NCBI GenBank assembly: GCA_012513915.1 | Contig: JAAZBG010000018.1 | Coordinates: 1 to 45,293, forward strand | DNA length: 45,293 nt | DNA from: Fibrobacter sp. | GTDB lineage: Bacteria; Fibrobacterota; Chitinivibrionia; Chitinivibrionales; Chitinispirillaceae | Reading direction: 5' to 3' | In this document: positions 8,829 through 17,147 of the stretch, piece after piece | How positions within the stretch are numbered: position 1 is the first letter of the stretch | How the letters are laid out: each line of letters begins with the position of its first letter | Position numbers and translations under genes: made by a program | Notes under the pieces: generated by a model | Databases searched by the model: none | What the model was told of the DNA's origin: nothing | The model's input: the letters and a program-made list of their open reading frames with translations, nothing else

Positions 8829-9181
8829 AAAACGAAATTTCCTGTTTGCCATATAGAACACATTAACTATATTGAAAATACGAGGCTTAACATAGTGAAC
8901 TGCATTATGCAATCAACCTGTGGAGATCCTGGTAAGTGCTGAGCCTTTTGTTGCATCACTACATTATCCGTTTAATGGTAATGCAACGTGAATTCTGTTT
9001 CAGATATAAATTGATATGAATCATCTATTACATAAGGATAGCTGATTTTTTGAATGGTATATGTTTTATCTAATTAATTATTATTGAAAATTGCAGGGTG
9101 TACCCGACCTTGTGGTTTTTTTACATTTAACTTTTCTTATTCGCAGATCAGTTAAAAACACCTGGATGTGGAGGATTATGT
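8829..9181. other. 353-bp intergenic region with a hairpin at 8950-8987
   Basis: No gene is visible. GTTGCAT (8950-8956) pairs with ATGCAAC (8981-8987), and an inner CATTA (8962-8966) pairs with TAATG (8973-8977), giving a two-tier hairpin or cruciform. It has no T tract, so it could be an operator or a leader RNA structure rather than a terminator. The remainder is AT-rich and leads to GGAGG at 9170-9174, the ribosome binding site of the activator gene. Confidence 0.5.
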
Positions 9182-10201
9182 ATGAGTGTGCACGATGTTT
9201 ATGTTGCAGGAAGAAATGAAATTGCAGAACTGGAGAATGTAATCATGAGTGAATCAGGCGAATCGCAGCAGACACCCCAATCACCAATATTTTTTGGCAC
9301 AAGTCCTGCAATGGTTGAGAGCATAGGGCATACTAAAATTGCTGCAAAAAAGGATTCGGTTGTATTGCTGCTTGGTGAGACAGGAACCGGTAAAAGTGTT
9401 ATTGCACGCTGGATTCATGATAACAGTTCAAGAAAAGGCCGGCCATTTGTCTCGCTTAACTGCTCATCACTTCGGGGAGATCTGCTTCGCAGCGAACTCT
9501 ATGGACATGCACGCGGCGCGTTTACATCGGCAATTCGTGACAGAGCCGGACTTATCGAAAGTGCTGATGGCGGTACATTGTTTCTTGACGAAATAGGGGA
9601 AATGGATCTGGGGGTTCAGGCTGAACTACTCAAGCTTATTGAGGAAAAATCGTTTCGGAGAATTGGTGATGATCGTTTACGATACAGTAATTTCAGATTG
9701 ATATGCGCAACTAACCGTGATTTGATGGCTGCAATTGCAAGTGGGTCTTTTCGCCTTGATCTGTTTTACCGGATCTGTGTGTTTCCTATAAATCTCCCAC
9801 CGTTACGGAAAAGAAAAGAGGAGCTGCCATCACTTATCGAACATATTCTCAAGGGTCTTGGTTATACACACGTTCCTTTACAAAGTGATGTTCTTAATCT
9901 GCTGGTGCGAAATCAATGGCACGGGAATATCCGTGAATTAAAAAATGTTCTTGAGCGGGCAATACTGCTTTCTGATGGGTCTGAATTGACAAAAGCAAAC
10001 TTTTTCACGCCGGAACTTCCGGCAGGTAACGAATCTGATGCCGGATTTGATACATGGGATCTTGCGGAATTGGAAAAGCGCCATATACTTGCAGCGCTTA
10101 AACATTTCAATGGCGATAAAAACAAGGCAAGTCTTGCACTGGGAATATCGTTAAGTTCGCTATATCGCAAAATTGAAACATATAATGTTAATGCGATCTG
10201 A
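9182..10201 (+). CDS. Sigma-54-dependent activator without receiver domain
   Basis: Bacterial enhancer-binding protein of 339 residues. After about 40 residues with no recognisable sensor it shows the AAA+ sigma-54 interaction domain: Walker A GETGTGKS (65-72), Walker B GGTLFLDE (130-137), an arginine-rich R-finger region and the C-terminal Fis-type helix-turn-helix (NKASLALGISLSSLYRKIE). The L1 loop reads GAFTSA (112-117) instead of the usual GAFTGA, a change in the loop that contacts sigma-54. Lack of an N-terminal receiver suggests PspF-like control by partner proteins or by its own abundance. GGAGG seven bases upstream fixes the start. The FecR-like gene downstream could be its target or partner. 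Confidence 0.9.
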   Translation: MSVHDVYVAGRNEIAELENVIMSESGESQQTPQSPIFFGTSPAMVESIGHTKIAAKKDSVVLLLGETGTGKSVIARWIHDNSSRKGRPFVSLNCSSLRGDLLRSELYGHARGAFTSAIRDRAGLIESADGGTLFLDEIGEMDLGVQAELLKLIEEKSFRRIGDDRLRYSNFRLICATNRDLMAAIASGSFRLDLFYRICVFPINLPPLRKRKEELPSLIEHILKGLGYTHVPLQSDVLNLLVRNQWHGNIRELKNVLERAILLSDGSELTKANFFTPELPAGNESDAGFDTWDLAELEKRHILAALKHFNGDKNKASLALGISLSSLYRKIETYNVNAI

Positions 10202-10244
10202 AGTATCATACTTTTCCGGATTATATTTTATTTATGCAGCGAAT

Positions 10245-10269
10245 AACCGGTAAACGACTATCCGGTTTT
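10245..10269 (+). terminator. Putative intrinsic terminator after the sigma-54 activator
   Basis: AACCGG (10245-10250) and CCGGTT (10262-10267) form a six-base-pair stem around an 11-base loop and are followed by TT. It begins 43 bases after the stop codon. The short stem and short T run make it a modest candidate. If real, the FecR-like gene at 10411 needs its own promoter within 10270-10410. Confidence 0.4.
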
Positions 10270-10410
10270 CGTATCACTCTGCAGCCATACACTTCAGTCT
10301 TCTAATAATTATCGCTTTATAGTATATTCAATACGATACTAGCTGCCAAAGAGGCAAATGTTGTTCAACTTGTTATTAATCAATAACTTGAGACGTAGAT
10401 TAGTTTAATA

Positions 10411-12603
10411 ATGGGGAAAATAGTCTGCATGATGTGTGCGCTGATCATTTTAAAAAAGACTCTCTTGAAATCAGTTATTTTTCAACTGTTACTGCTGACA
10501 GTGGTTTTGGCTCAACAGACACTTGATTTCACGATTTCGCAACTTGATGGTTCTGCAAGTGTGCAACATTCAGAGCAATATCAGTGGAACAAGGTTGCTG
10601 CCGGTGACCATGTGAAGCCAGGTGATATCTTTGAAACCGGTTTTCAGGCAAAACTGCAACTATCATTAAACGGGACCAGTGTTGTCCTTGGATCAAACAC
10701 GAAAACGTTGATTGACTACAAAAGCCGTGGTTTAAATGATTCGATTACTACGGAAATCAGTGTGACAGTGTTTTCCGGTGGTGTTTTGACAATGTCAAAT
10801 CGCGGCTGTAAACTTAGAGTCTTTACTACGAATGCTGTTGCTGAAACCGATAGTGCGACATTGTCCACAATTGCTGACAGCAAGACTGGAGAAACGGGTT
10901 TTCAGGTAATAAACGGTATTGTTAATGTGCGAAATATTACACAAAGTAAAGGAAAGATTATACATTCAGGACTTACCACAGTGGTATTACCAAATAAGGA
11001 ACCAAGTGCCGCGTTATATCTGACAAACAGGCATGTTACCGTTCTGAAACAATTTTTTGGTGATGAATACATTCTGCTTCAGCTTGATCGGGCAGGAGTT
11101 AAACCTGCAGAGGAAAAAGCGGGTAATCGATTGACCATATCAAAAAACATGTCTGCCAGTGTATCATCACCACTAAATGATGACATGTATAAGACTCCCT
11201 TTAACGCTGAAAAAATCTACGGCAGCATTATTGAAGATCAGAAAAATAATTACGGATTTTATAAACATTACTCCACAGTAAATAATGTCACAGGTAAAAA
11301 GGTACGGTTTACCTTAGGAACATTACAGGGGACCGGTAATGATCAGTCTTACAGTGCTTATATGTTTACCGGTGCAATGAATTACAGGTTTATCGATTTT
11401 GGATTACGCTTTGGCTTATACCGGGAACAGATGGACCATTTTACCATGAACTTTTCAAGTGTTGAAGGCTTGCTTGATAAAATAGACCACTTTACACTTG
11501 GCTATCCCTCTGACAGTCTGTTTATTAAACTCGGTGATATTAAAAAACTGACATACGGAAACGGTCTTATTGTTGACAATTTCAGAAATTCACATAGTGG
11601 CACTATCTATCATACTGCTGGAGTGAATGCTCATGCACAGTTTAAAAATGAAGTTTCAATAAAAGGGTATCTGGCTGATGTACTTAATCCATATGTCGGC
11701 GGTTGCTATCTGGGCTATGCGCCATCAACCTTTTATCTTGGGTTCGGGTATTATTTTGATCTTGATCAGTATTATGAAATTGTCAATGATGATAACTATA
11801 AATATAGTTTTCCGGTGTTCAGGGATACGATCAGACAGGGGCATGAAAAAAAAGAGGTACATATTATCGAACTGCTGGCAGGGTTGGATCTTGCATTAAA
11901 CTATGATTTTCATGCACGTATCTTTGGAGAGCTGGCACTGAAGGTTTATGACGGACATAGTGATGGATGGATTCTTCGGCTGCCGTCAATGTATGTTGAT
12001 TTTTACAAATCACATCTGTGGCTCAGTTTATTTATCGAAGATGGCAGGTTATCAAATGGCGTTTTCAACGAATCTTATATGATGCACAGAAACTTTGTCT
12101 ATGAAGATACGGTGACGCATAATTATACAATCGAAACAGTCAATTCAGTGTTCTCAAAGGATCGTCGTGCTGTTGGTCTGACTGCAAAGTATGGATTTAA
12201 TCCTGTGAAGGGAATTGATCTGTCGATTGAATATATTCAGAATGTTCTTGAAAGAAATACACTTACCGATGTTGTCAATTCAATGCAGACATCATTTCCC
12301 CGTAACTATTCGATAAAGGCAAGTCTTGGTATTAATGACTCTTTGGTACGATATATAAAATATGCAGGCGGATATGTAACACAGCGTAACGGTACCTATT
12401 TCCCAATTGGTGGAAGACCTGCAGTTTCATGGCAGACAGAAGCCGGGTTTGATCTTCAGACAAATCCTTTGTTTTGTAACATCGCACTCGAAAGTTCATT
12501 CCGGTATTTCTATATGGAAAACAAAGTAAAACAAAACAGATCAATTAATAAAGATGATCACATTATTGAATGGTATTGTGGAATCATATGGGGTTTTTTA
12601 TGA
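10411..12603 (+). CDS. FecR-like domain fused to a C-terminal beta-barrel-like region
   Basis: A 730-residue exported protein. After a hydrophobic signal (about 20-35, ending LAQQ) the region 38-220 resembles FecR periplasmic domains: GSASVQ, a W-x-x-V-A-A-G-D-x-V-K-P-G-D turn, and L-x-L-S-L-N-G-T-S-V-V-L. From about 280 to the end it has repeated aromatic/polar strands (YLGYAPSTFYLGFGYYFDL, SMYVDFYKSHLWLSLFIED) like an outer-membrane barrel. FecR domains normally relay surface signals to a sigma factor; here no ECF sigma lies nearby and the neighbour is a sigma-54 activator. The start is uncertain: ATG at 10411 lacks a clear ribosome binding site, and ATGs at 10429 and 10432 are alternatives. 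Its TGA overlaps the nadC ATG, so the two are co-translated. Confidence 0.75.
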   Translation: MGKIVCMMCALIILKKTLLKSVIFQLLLLTVVLAQQTLDFTISQLDGSASVQHSEQYQWNKVAAGDHVKPGDIFETGFQAKLQLSLNGTSVVLGSNTKTLIDYKSRGLNDSITTEISVTVFSGGVLTMSNRGCKLRVFTTNAVAETDSATLSTIADSKTGETGFQVINGIVNVRNITQSKGKIIHSGLTTVVLPNKEPSAALYLTNRHVTVLKQFFGDEYILLQLDRAGVKPAEEKAGNRLTISKNMSASVSSPLNDDMYKTPFNAEKIYGSIIEDQKNNYGFYKHYSTVNNVTGKKVRFTLGTLQGTGNDQSYSAYMFTGAMNYRFIDFGLRFGLYREQMDHFTMNFSSVEGLLDKIDHFTLGYPSDSLFIKLGDIKKLTYGNGLIVDNFRNSHSGTIYHTAGVNAHAQFKNEVSIKGYLADVLNPYVGGCYLGYAPSTFYLGFGYYFDLDQYYEIVNDDNYKYSFPVFRDTIRQGHEKKEVHIIELLAGLDLALNYDFHARIFGELALKVYDGHSDGWILRLPSMYVDFYKSHLWLSLFIEDGRLSNGVFNESYMMHRNFVYEDTVTHNYTIETVNSVFSKDRRAVGLTAKYGFNPVKGIDLSIEYIQNVLERNTLTDVVNSMQTSFPRNYSIKASLGINDSLVRYIKYAGGYVTQRNGTYFPIGGRPAVSWQTEAGFDLQTNPLFCNIALESSFRYFYMENKVKQNRSINKDDHIIEWYCGIIWGFL

Positions 12604-13454
12604 ACATTGATGAAAAAGTAATCGGACAATTGATTGATGCTTCACTGAAAGAGGATCTTGGTGATCGTGGTGACATTACGACGGAGTCAATTTTTCAGGA
12701 TTCCGACATGGCGGAAGCTGTTATCAGGAGTAAGTGTGATGGCGTCTGCAGCGGGCTATACCTGCTTAAACCTTTGTTTACGAAACTGGATAGTTCGATA
12801 CAGGTCGAATTGAAAGTTCAGGATGGCGCTAAAATGCAGTATGGAACAATTCTCTGCACTTTGAAAGGTAAAGTAAAAACGATTCTTGCCGGTGAACGGC
12901 TTGCGCTCAATTTTTTGCAGCGTCTGAGTGGTGTCGCCACATTAACCTCCAACTACGTTGCAGCTATATCACACACTACTGCACGGCTTCTTGACACAAG
13001 AAAAACAACGCCTATGTTACGCCTTCCTGAAAAGCTGGCTGTAGTGCACGGTGGAGGCTGTAATCATCGGATCGGATTGTTTGATATGATATTAATCAAG
13101 GATACACATGTGAAACGGGCTGGTGGCGTTGGAAATGCACTTGCTAAAGCAATCGCGTTTCGTGGAAACGATCCCGCTCTCAAGATTGAGGCAGAGGTCC
13201 AGTCAATCAGTGAACTTGAAGATGCAATGGTGCATTCACCAGATCGTATAATGCTTGACAATATGAGTTTTGATGATATGCGGAAATGTGTTGCTATCAT
13301 AAGGGCTTCAGGAAAAAAGATTGAGCTTGAGGCAAGCGGTAATATTACGTTGGCATCAATTGCATCTGTTGCTGAAACCGGCGTTGATTTCATTTCCTGT
13401 GGTTCCATAACTCACAGCGCTCCATCTGTTGATATTCATCTGCTGATTGTTTAA
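12600..13454 (+). CDS. nadC: Nicotinate-nucleotide pyrophosphorylase (carboxylating) NadC
   Basis: Converts quinolinate and PRPP to nicotinate mononucleotide, the step after NadA. The protein is 284 residues. Signature segments include EDLGDRGDITTE near the N terminus, GERLALNFLQRLSGVAT, LDTRKTTPMLRLPEK with GGGCNHRIGLFDMILIKD, EAEVQSISEL, IMLDNMS, IELEASGNIT and ETGVDFISCGSITHS. One small departure is PMLR where most members read PGLR. The start at 12600 overlaps the upstream stop as ATGA; an upstream in-frame ATG at 12570 would extend it unnecessarily. It is followed after nine bases by the BirA-like gene. Confidence 0.97.
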   Translation: MNIDEKVIGQLIDASLKEDLGDRGDITTESIFQDSDMAEAVIRSKCDGVCSGLYLLKPLFTKLDSSIQVELKVQDGAKMQYGTILCTLKGKVKTILAGERLALNFLQRLSGVATLTSNYVAAISHTTARLLDTRKTTPMLRLPEKLAVVHGGGCNHRIGLFDMILIKDTHVKRAGGVGNALAKAIAFRGNDPALKIEAEVQSISELEDAMVHSPDRIMLDNMSFDDMRKCVAIIRASGKKIELEASGNITLASIASVAETGVDFISCGSITHSAPSVDIHLLIV

Positions 13455-13463
13455 GGAATCATT

Positions 13464-14192
13464 ATGATACCTCACGCACTGAATGGCTTGACATATGTGG
13501 AAAGGTTGTATTGCTATGCTGAATGTGAACACACAAGCCAGGTTGCTAAAAGGTTAAAAGAAAAACCGTTAAAAGGTTTTTATGTACTCCAGACTGATAT
13601 CCTTACATCCGGACATGAAATCCTGAGTGATACCCGAGGTGGATTTTGGGTCAGTTTTGTGGTACGGCTTCATAACGAACGACCGCTTACATTTTATGTG
13701 CAGGCTGCTGCGCTTGCTATGCAGGTGGTTCTTGGCCAGTACACTGATCGTAGTAATGTTCAGATCGGCTGGCCAAATGAATTGTGGTGTAATAAAAAAA
13801 TCGTCGGGTTTATCAGAGGTGAACATTTTCCTGGCGATGATACTACTGCGATTATTGGTTTTGAACTGTTTATAAATGTTTTTCCTGATCAGATAAAAAG
13901 CGGACTTGAAGAGCATTATACAACAATGCTTGCAGAAACAGGAAATTGTCAGACCATAGGGACGACACTCAGAATAGTCGCCGAAGAGTTTGACAAAAAT
14001 ATACACCTGACTGGAAATCTCCTGAATCATGACTATAATAAACATCTTTACGGCAGAGGACAGAATGTCATAATTGATGGAGTATGCGGCACACTTGATC
14101 GTATTGATGAAAACGGTGTTGCCTGTCTGAATGCGGACGGAAAGTATATTGAAGTCGCTTCAGGTACGTGTACATATAATAATAGGATGTAA
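13464..14192 (+). CDS. Degenerate BirA-like biotin protein ligase homologue
   Basis: A 242-residue protein with the overall plan of the catalytic plus C-terminal SH3-like domains of biotin-protein ligase, without a DNA-binding domain. Weak family landmarks remain: a HTSQVAKRL segment in the place of the STN-x-x-A-K motif, RGGFWVSFVVRL, GWPNELWCNKKIVGF (from 102) and a C-terminal small barrel (GVCGTLDRIDENGVACL). However, the biotin/AMP-binding GRGRRG-type loop reads TSGHEILSDTRGG, and the lysine of the KWPNDL motif is a glycine (G102) with Asp to Glu. Those are the residues that bind biotinyl-AMP in E. coli BirA. Position between nadC and coaX agrees with known birA-coaX neighbourhoods. It is probably inactive as a classical ligase or altered in specificity. 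Confidence 0.7.
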   Translation: MIPHALNGLTYVERLYCYAECEHTSQVAKRLKEKPLKGFYVLQTDILTSGHEILSDTRGGFWVSFVVRLHNERPLTFYVQAAALAMQVVLGQYTDRSNVQIGWPNELWCNKKIVGFIRGEHFPGDDTTAIIGFELFINVFPDQIKSGLEEHYTTMLAETGNCQTIGTTLRIVAEEFDKNIHLTGNLLNHDYNKHLYGRGQNVIIDGVCGTLDRIDENGVACLNADGKYIEVASGTCTYNNRM

Positions 14193-14193
14193 T

Positions 14194-14979
14194 ATGAATA
14201 CAGATGTAAAAAGTAAATTTACACTTGCAATTGACATCGGAAATACCAGAACTCATTTTGGTGTTGTCGATATGGAGAATCTTGAGTGCATTGCCGTTAG
14301 AAATATCGAAACGAACACATTTCGGGATCAGCTCGTTTCAACGGTTATTGAAATTTTCGAACGATATGATCGTTCATACTGTGCGCAAATCGTGATTTCA
14401 AGTGTAATAAAAAAACTCACTGGTATAGCAAAGTCAAAACTCGATGAGCTTTTCCCCGGGAATGTTACGATTGCTTCCTACACTCCGGAATTACCTTTTA
14501 AGATAAGCTACCGGAAACCCGAAACGCTTGGGACAGACAGGCTTGCGAATGCATTATTTGCATTTTCAGCATTTAATGGTGCAGATGCTATACTTGTCAG
14601 TGCGGGAACAGCTGTAACCATTGATGTTTTACAGAATGCAACATTTCGGGGGGGGGCGATTCTTCCCGGTATACGGACACAGTTCTCCAGTCTCAATCAG
14701 AATACTGATGCATTGCCGCTGCTTGATACCATAGCTGATCATGTAATAGAGTACCCTGGACTCTCAACAGATGAGTGTATCAGGGCTGGTGTTATCCTCG
14801 GAATCAGCGGTGCAATGAATAAAATCATCTCGGAATTCAAGCGTAGTGAATCAAATAGCTTCAGGATTGTTTGTACCGGAGGTGACTGGGATATTATCAG
14901 TAAATATGTCGATTTTGAATTTACAACGATTACCGATATGACAATGATAGGAACTGCATTGTTTGTCAACTGTTGCTGA
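14194..14979 (+). CDS. coaX: Type III pantothenate kinase CoaX
   Basis: Phosphorylates pantothenate in the first step of coenzyme A synthesis. The protein is 261 residues, the normal length for CoaX. It has the ASKHA phosphate loop DIGNTRTHFG (D14), the GTDR motif (113-116, with the likely catalytic base D115), SAGTAVTID (136-144) and FRGGAILPGI. The position before AGTA is usually Asp in the family (D-x-G-T-A) but is Ser136 here. AGGA at 14184-14187 supports the start at 14194; an upstream in-frame ATG at 14131 lies inside the previous gene. It follows the BirA-like gene by one base, so coupling is likely, and it ends the cofactor block before a convergent lipoprotein. Confidence 0.92.
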   Translation: MNTDVKSKFTLAIDIGNTRTHFGVVDMENLECIAVRNIETNTFRDQLVSTVIEIFERYDRSYCAQIVISSVIKKLTGIAKSKLDELFPGNVTIASYTPELPFKISYRKPETLGTDRLANALFAFSAFNGADAILVSAGTAVTIDVLQNATFRGGAILPGIRTQFSSLNQNTDALPLLDTIADHVIEYPGLSTDECIRAGVILGISGAMNKIISEFKRSESNSFRIVCTGGDWDIISKYVDFEFTTITDMTMIGTALFVNCC

Positions 14980-15042
14980 ACAATGTATGGTGAATGCTTT
15001 TTATCTCTGTACACTCTTCTGTGAGTGCTGAAAACGCTGCAA

Positions 15043-16284
15043 TTATCTTCCACTCAGTTTGATCTGCCTGAAAAATTCCGTATCCGAGATACCATCAAGT
15101 TTTACATTGTCAATCATGAGACTATGCTCACCAAGAGAACTGTACATTGGCGAAGCTTCAAATTCAATACGGACAATCTTTTTTACCGCTTCATCCCAGG
15201 TGACACCACTACTGTAAAGAGGAGTATTTGGTATAATTGTAAGTGAATCAACAGGAATTGTATATGATTTCCATGTGGAATCAACGGTGAAAAGTGCACC
15301 GAAGTGAGGCCATGAATATACGGAGTCTGGTGAGATTTGATCAATGAGTGCCGACTCCATGCTGATCCTGAATGTTCCGGAGCCTTTTGCCATAAAAGAA
15401 ATTGACTTTATTGACGAGAGATCCCATTCATCATGATTTTTGTCAAGGTATACGCCGGTACCGGCAAACGTTCCAATCTCATTGGTACGTAGTATCATAT
15501 CAGCACTGAGATAGTAATTATCATTCTCAGGAGTATAGGCAATCGTTTTATTCATTGATGACTCGACATCGACAAAACTGTACCAGTGAGCACCGGTTAT
15601 AAGGCCGGGAATACTGATCGAATCTCCATCCTCGAAATCATCTATGAAATATTCCTTAAAATTGACAACAAGGTTATCAAGTGATTTATTCTGACGCGGA
15701 TGAAGTGAGTCGGCACGTATAATGTCAATAAAACCGATCGGTGATTTAAAGAGGAGCGGATAGGTACCTGGTGCAATTTTTGAGAGAGAAAACATCCTGT
15801 TGCTGATAATGGATGATCTATAACCGGAACCTTCAAGCAGGGCAAGGTTGACACTGTCAGAATCAGCATGATAGGATCCGTTAATCTCTGCATAGTCAAG
15901 GAGCTGCAGTGTATCACTATGATTTGTTTTTTTTCCATCGCGACTGAAATTTCTGAGCAGTAATCCGCTTGATTCATGATCGATCTGGATGTTGCAATTT
16001 GTCAGTGGAAACGAGTCGAATTTAAAATTGCCGTTATTATCTGATACAGTACTATCAAGTATCGGGCTTTCATTTCTCGAAACATAATAGGTCCAGTTAT
16101 CTGCATCGATAAGATATATTTTGGCACCTTTTGCAACTGTATTGGTGCTTGCAAGTATTTTGGTATTGGTTGTTTCAGATGAATTACCGCCAGTAAGATT
16201 ATCAGACGTACAGGATGCACACATGATAATAACTCCGGTTATCAGGAGGATTATGGTACGGATATTACGGTTTTTGTTAATCAT
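15043..16284 (-). CDS. Large lipoprotein paired with a TIGR02147 regulator
   Basis: A 413-residue predicted lipoprotein. The signal peptide ends in a lipobox-like MCASC, and the mature protein is Ser/Thr/Asn-rich at first. Residues about 50-110 look like a carboxypeptidase-regulatory-like beta sandwich (AKIYLIDADNWTYYV, STVSDNNGNFKFD). The C-terminal half (from about 215, FIDDFEDGD, ISFMAKGSGTFRISME, HSLMIDNVKLDG) resembles CBM11/CIA30-like carbohydrate-binding jelly rolls. The start codon overlaps the end of the regulator gene by four bases, so the two are co-translated. Regulator/lipoprotein pairs of this kind recur in Fibrobacter genomes as I recall. Role: probably surface binding or sensing; no catalytic residues recognised. 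Confidence 0.8.
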   Translation of the reverse strand: MINKNRNIRTIILLITGVIIMCASCTSDNLTGGNSSETTNTKILASTNTVAKGAKIYLIDADNWTYYVSRNESPILDSTVSDNNGNFKFDSFPLTNCNIQIDHESSGLLLRNFSRDGKKTNHSDTLQLLDYAEINGSYHADSDSVNLALLEGSGYRSSIISNRMFSLSKIAPGTYPLLFKSPIGFIDIIRADSLHPRQNKSLDNLVVNFKEYFIDDFEDGDSISIPGLITGAHWYSFVDVESSMNKTIAYTPENDNYYLSADMILRTNEIGTFAGTGVYLDKNHDEWDLSSIKSISFMAKGSGTFRISMESALIDQISPDSVYSWPHFGALFTVDSTWKSYTIPVDSLTIIPNTPLYSSGVTWDEAVKKIVRIEFEASPMYSSLGEHSLMIDNVKLDGISDTEFFRQIKLSGR

Positions 16285-17147
16285 AGTTTCTCATTCTCAT
16301 CATGGTTGAGTACCCTGGATAATGGAAAAACCTGGAAATTGACCTGATACACTCTATCGGCATCATTGTCGGAATTGGCAACCTCTGCAATCGCTTTTCT
16401 GAATTCTGCAATCATTCCGGTTATCTTCTGAAAACCGGCTTCAGAAATTCCGATACTCAGCGATGATATATCACGAATTGATGAATCATACCGATCAATT
16501 GCCTCAATACCAAGCTTCATCGTTTCTCTCTGAAAATTGGCAACTGCGAGCGACTTTACATTATAACCTGTTGATATTGCACTGTTAGTAAGAGAATAAT
16601 TACCACGCAGATCTTTTTCAATCAAACCCAGTTTTACAAGCAGTTTGATTGACTTTTTTGCCTGTGCTGCAGTTATTGATGGAGAAACGTAGCGTGCAAG
16701 CCGCTCAAAGTCATCACTAACAGCGATCATACCAATAATCGACCGGACTGCACTATAATACCATTTTGAATAATACTCATACTGATCATTATCAAGAACG
16801 CGTATGGCAAGATACCCTTTTTTTAAAAGTAACTGTTTGAGCTGGGTGAAGAAATCGTTACGGCTTTCAACTGTTTTAGCCTGATTAAAATAGACAAGGA
16901 GCTTGAAATACTCCCGTTCCCATTCTGTATGCTTGAAAAAATCTGAAATCGCACCGATTGTTTTATCAGTGATCCCCTTTTTTCCATTTAAAATTGTAGT
17001 CAGCCAGGAGGATGAGTTGATACCAATGGCTGCGGCAAACGAACGATTGGTAAGCTGCTCACCATGTGCATTTTTATATTCTATATACTCTTTTATGTAC
17101 GTTCTGAAATCGAGATAGTCTTTTAGCGCTATTTTGCTGCTTTTCAT
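16281..17147 (-). CDS. TIGR02147 family regulator
   Basis: A 288-residue cytoplasmic protein of the Fibrobacter-rich TIGR02147 family. The N-terminal pattern is typical: DYLDFRTYIKEYIEYKN, then SFAAAIGINSSSWLTTILNGKKGIT, resembling a helix-turn-helix like those in Cro/CI-type proteins, then FFKHTEWEREYFKLLVYFNQAK. A second winged-helix-like part (AQAKKSIKLLVKLGLIEKDLRGNYSLT) and a helical C-terminal region (ISSLSIGISEAGFQKITGMI) complete it. The ATG at 17147 is chosen; an in-frame TTG at 17183 has no ribosome binding site. These proteins presumably regulate the adjacent surface lipoprotein, with which this gene overlaps. DNA binding is inferred from fold, not shown. Confidence 0.88.
   Translation of the reverse strand: MKSSKIALKDYLDFRTYIKEYIEYKNAHGEQLTNRSFAAAIGINSSSWLTTILNGKKGITDKTIGAISDFFKHTEWEREYFKLLVYFNQAKTVESRNDFFTQLKQLLLKKGYLAIRVLDNDQYEYYSKWYYSAVRSIIGMIAVSDDFERLARYVSPSITAAQAKKSIKLLVKLGLIEKDLRGNYSLTNSAISTGYNVKSLAVANFQRETMKLGIEAIDRYDSSIRDISSLSIGISEAGFQKITGMIAEFRKAIAEVANSDNDADRVYQVNFQVFPLSRVLNHDENEKL

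Noticed and set aside
14984..15042. Terminator after coaX
   Set aside because: CACTC/GAGTG near 15016-15027 gives only a five-base stem without a T run, too weak to list.
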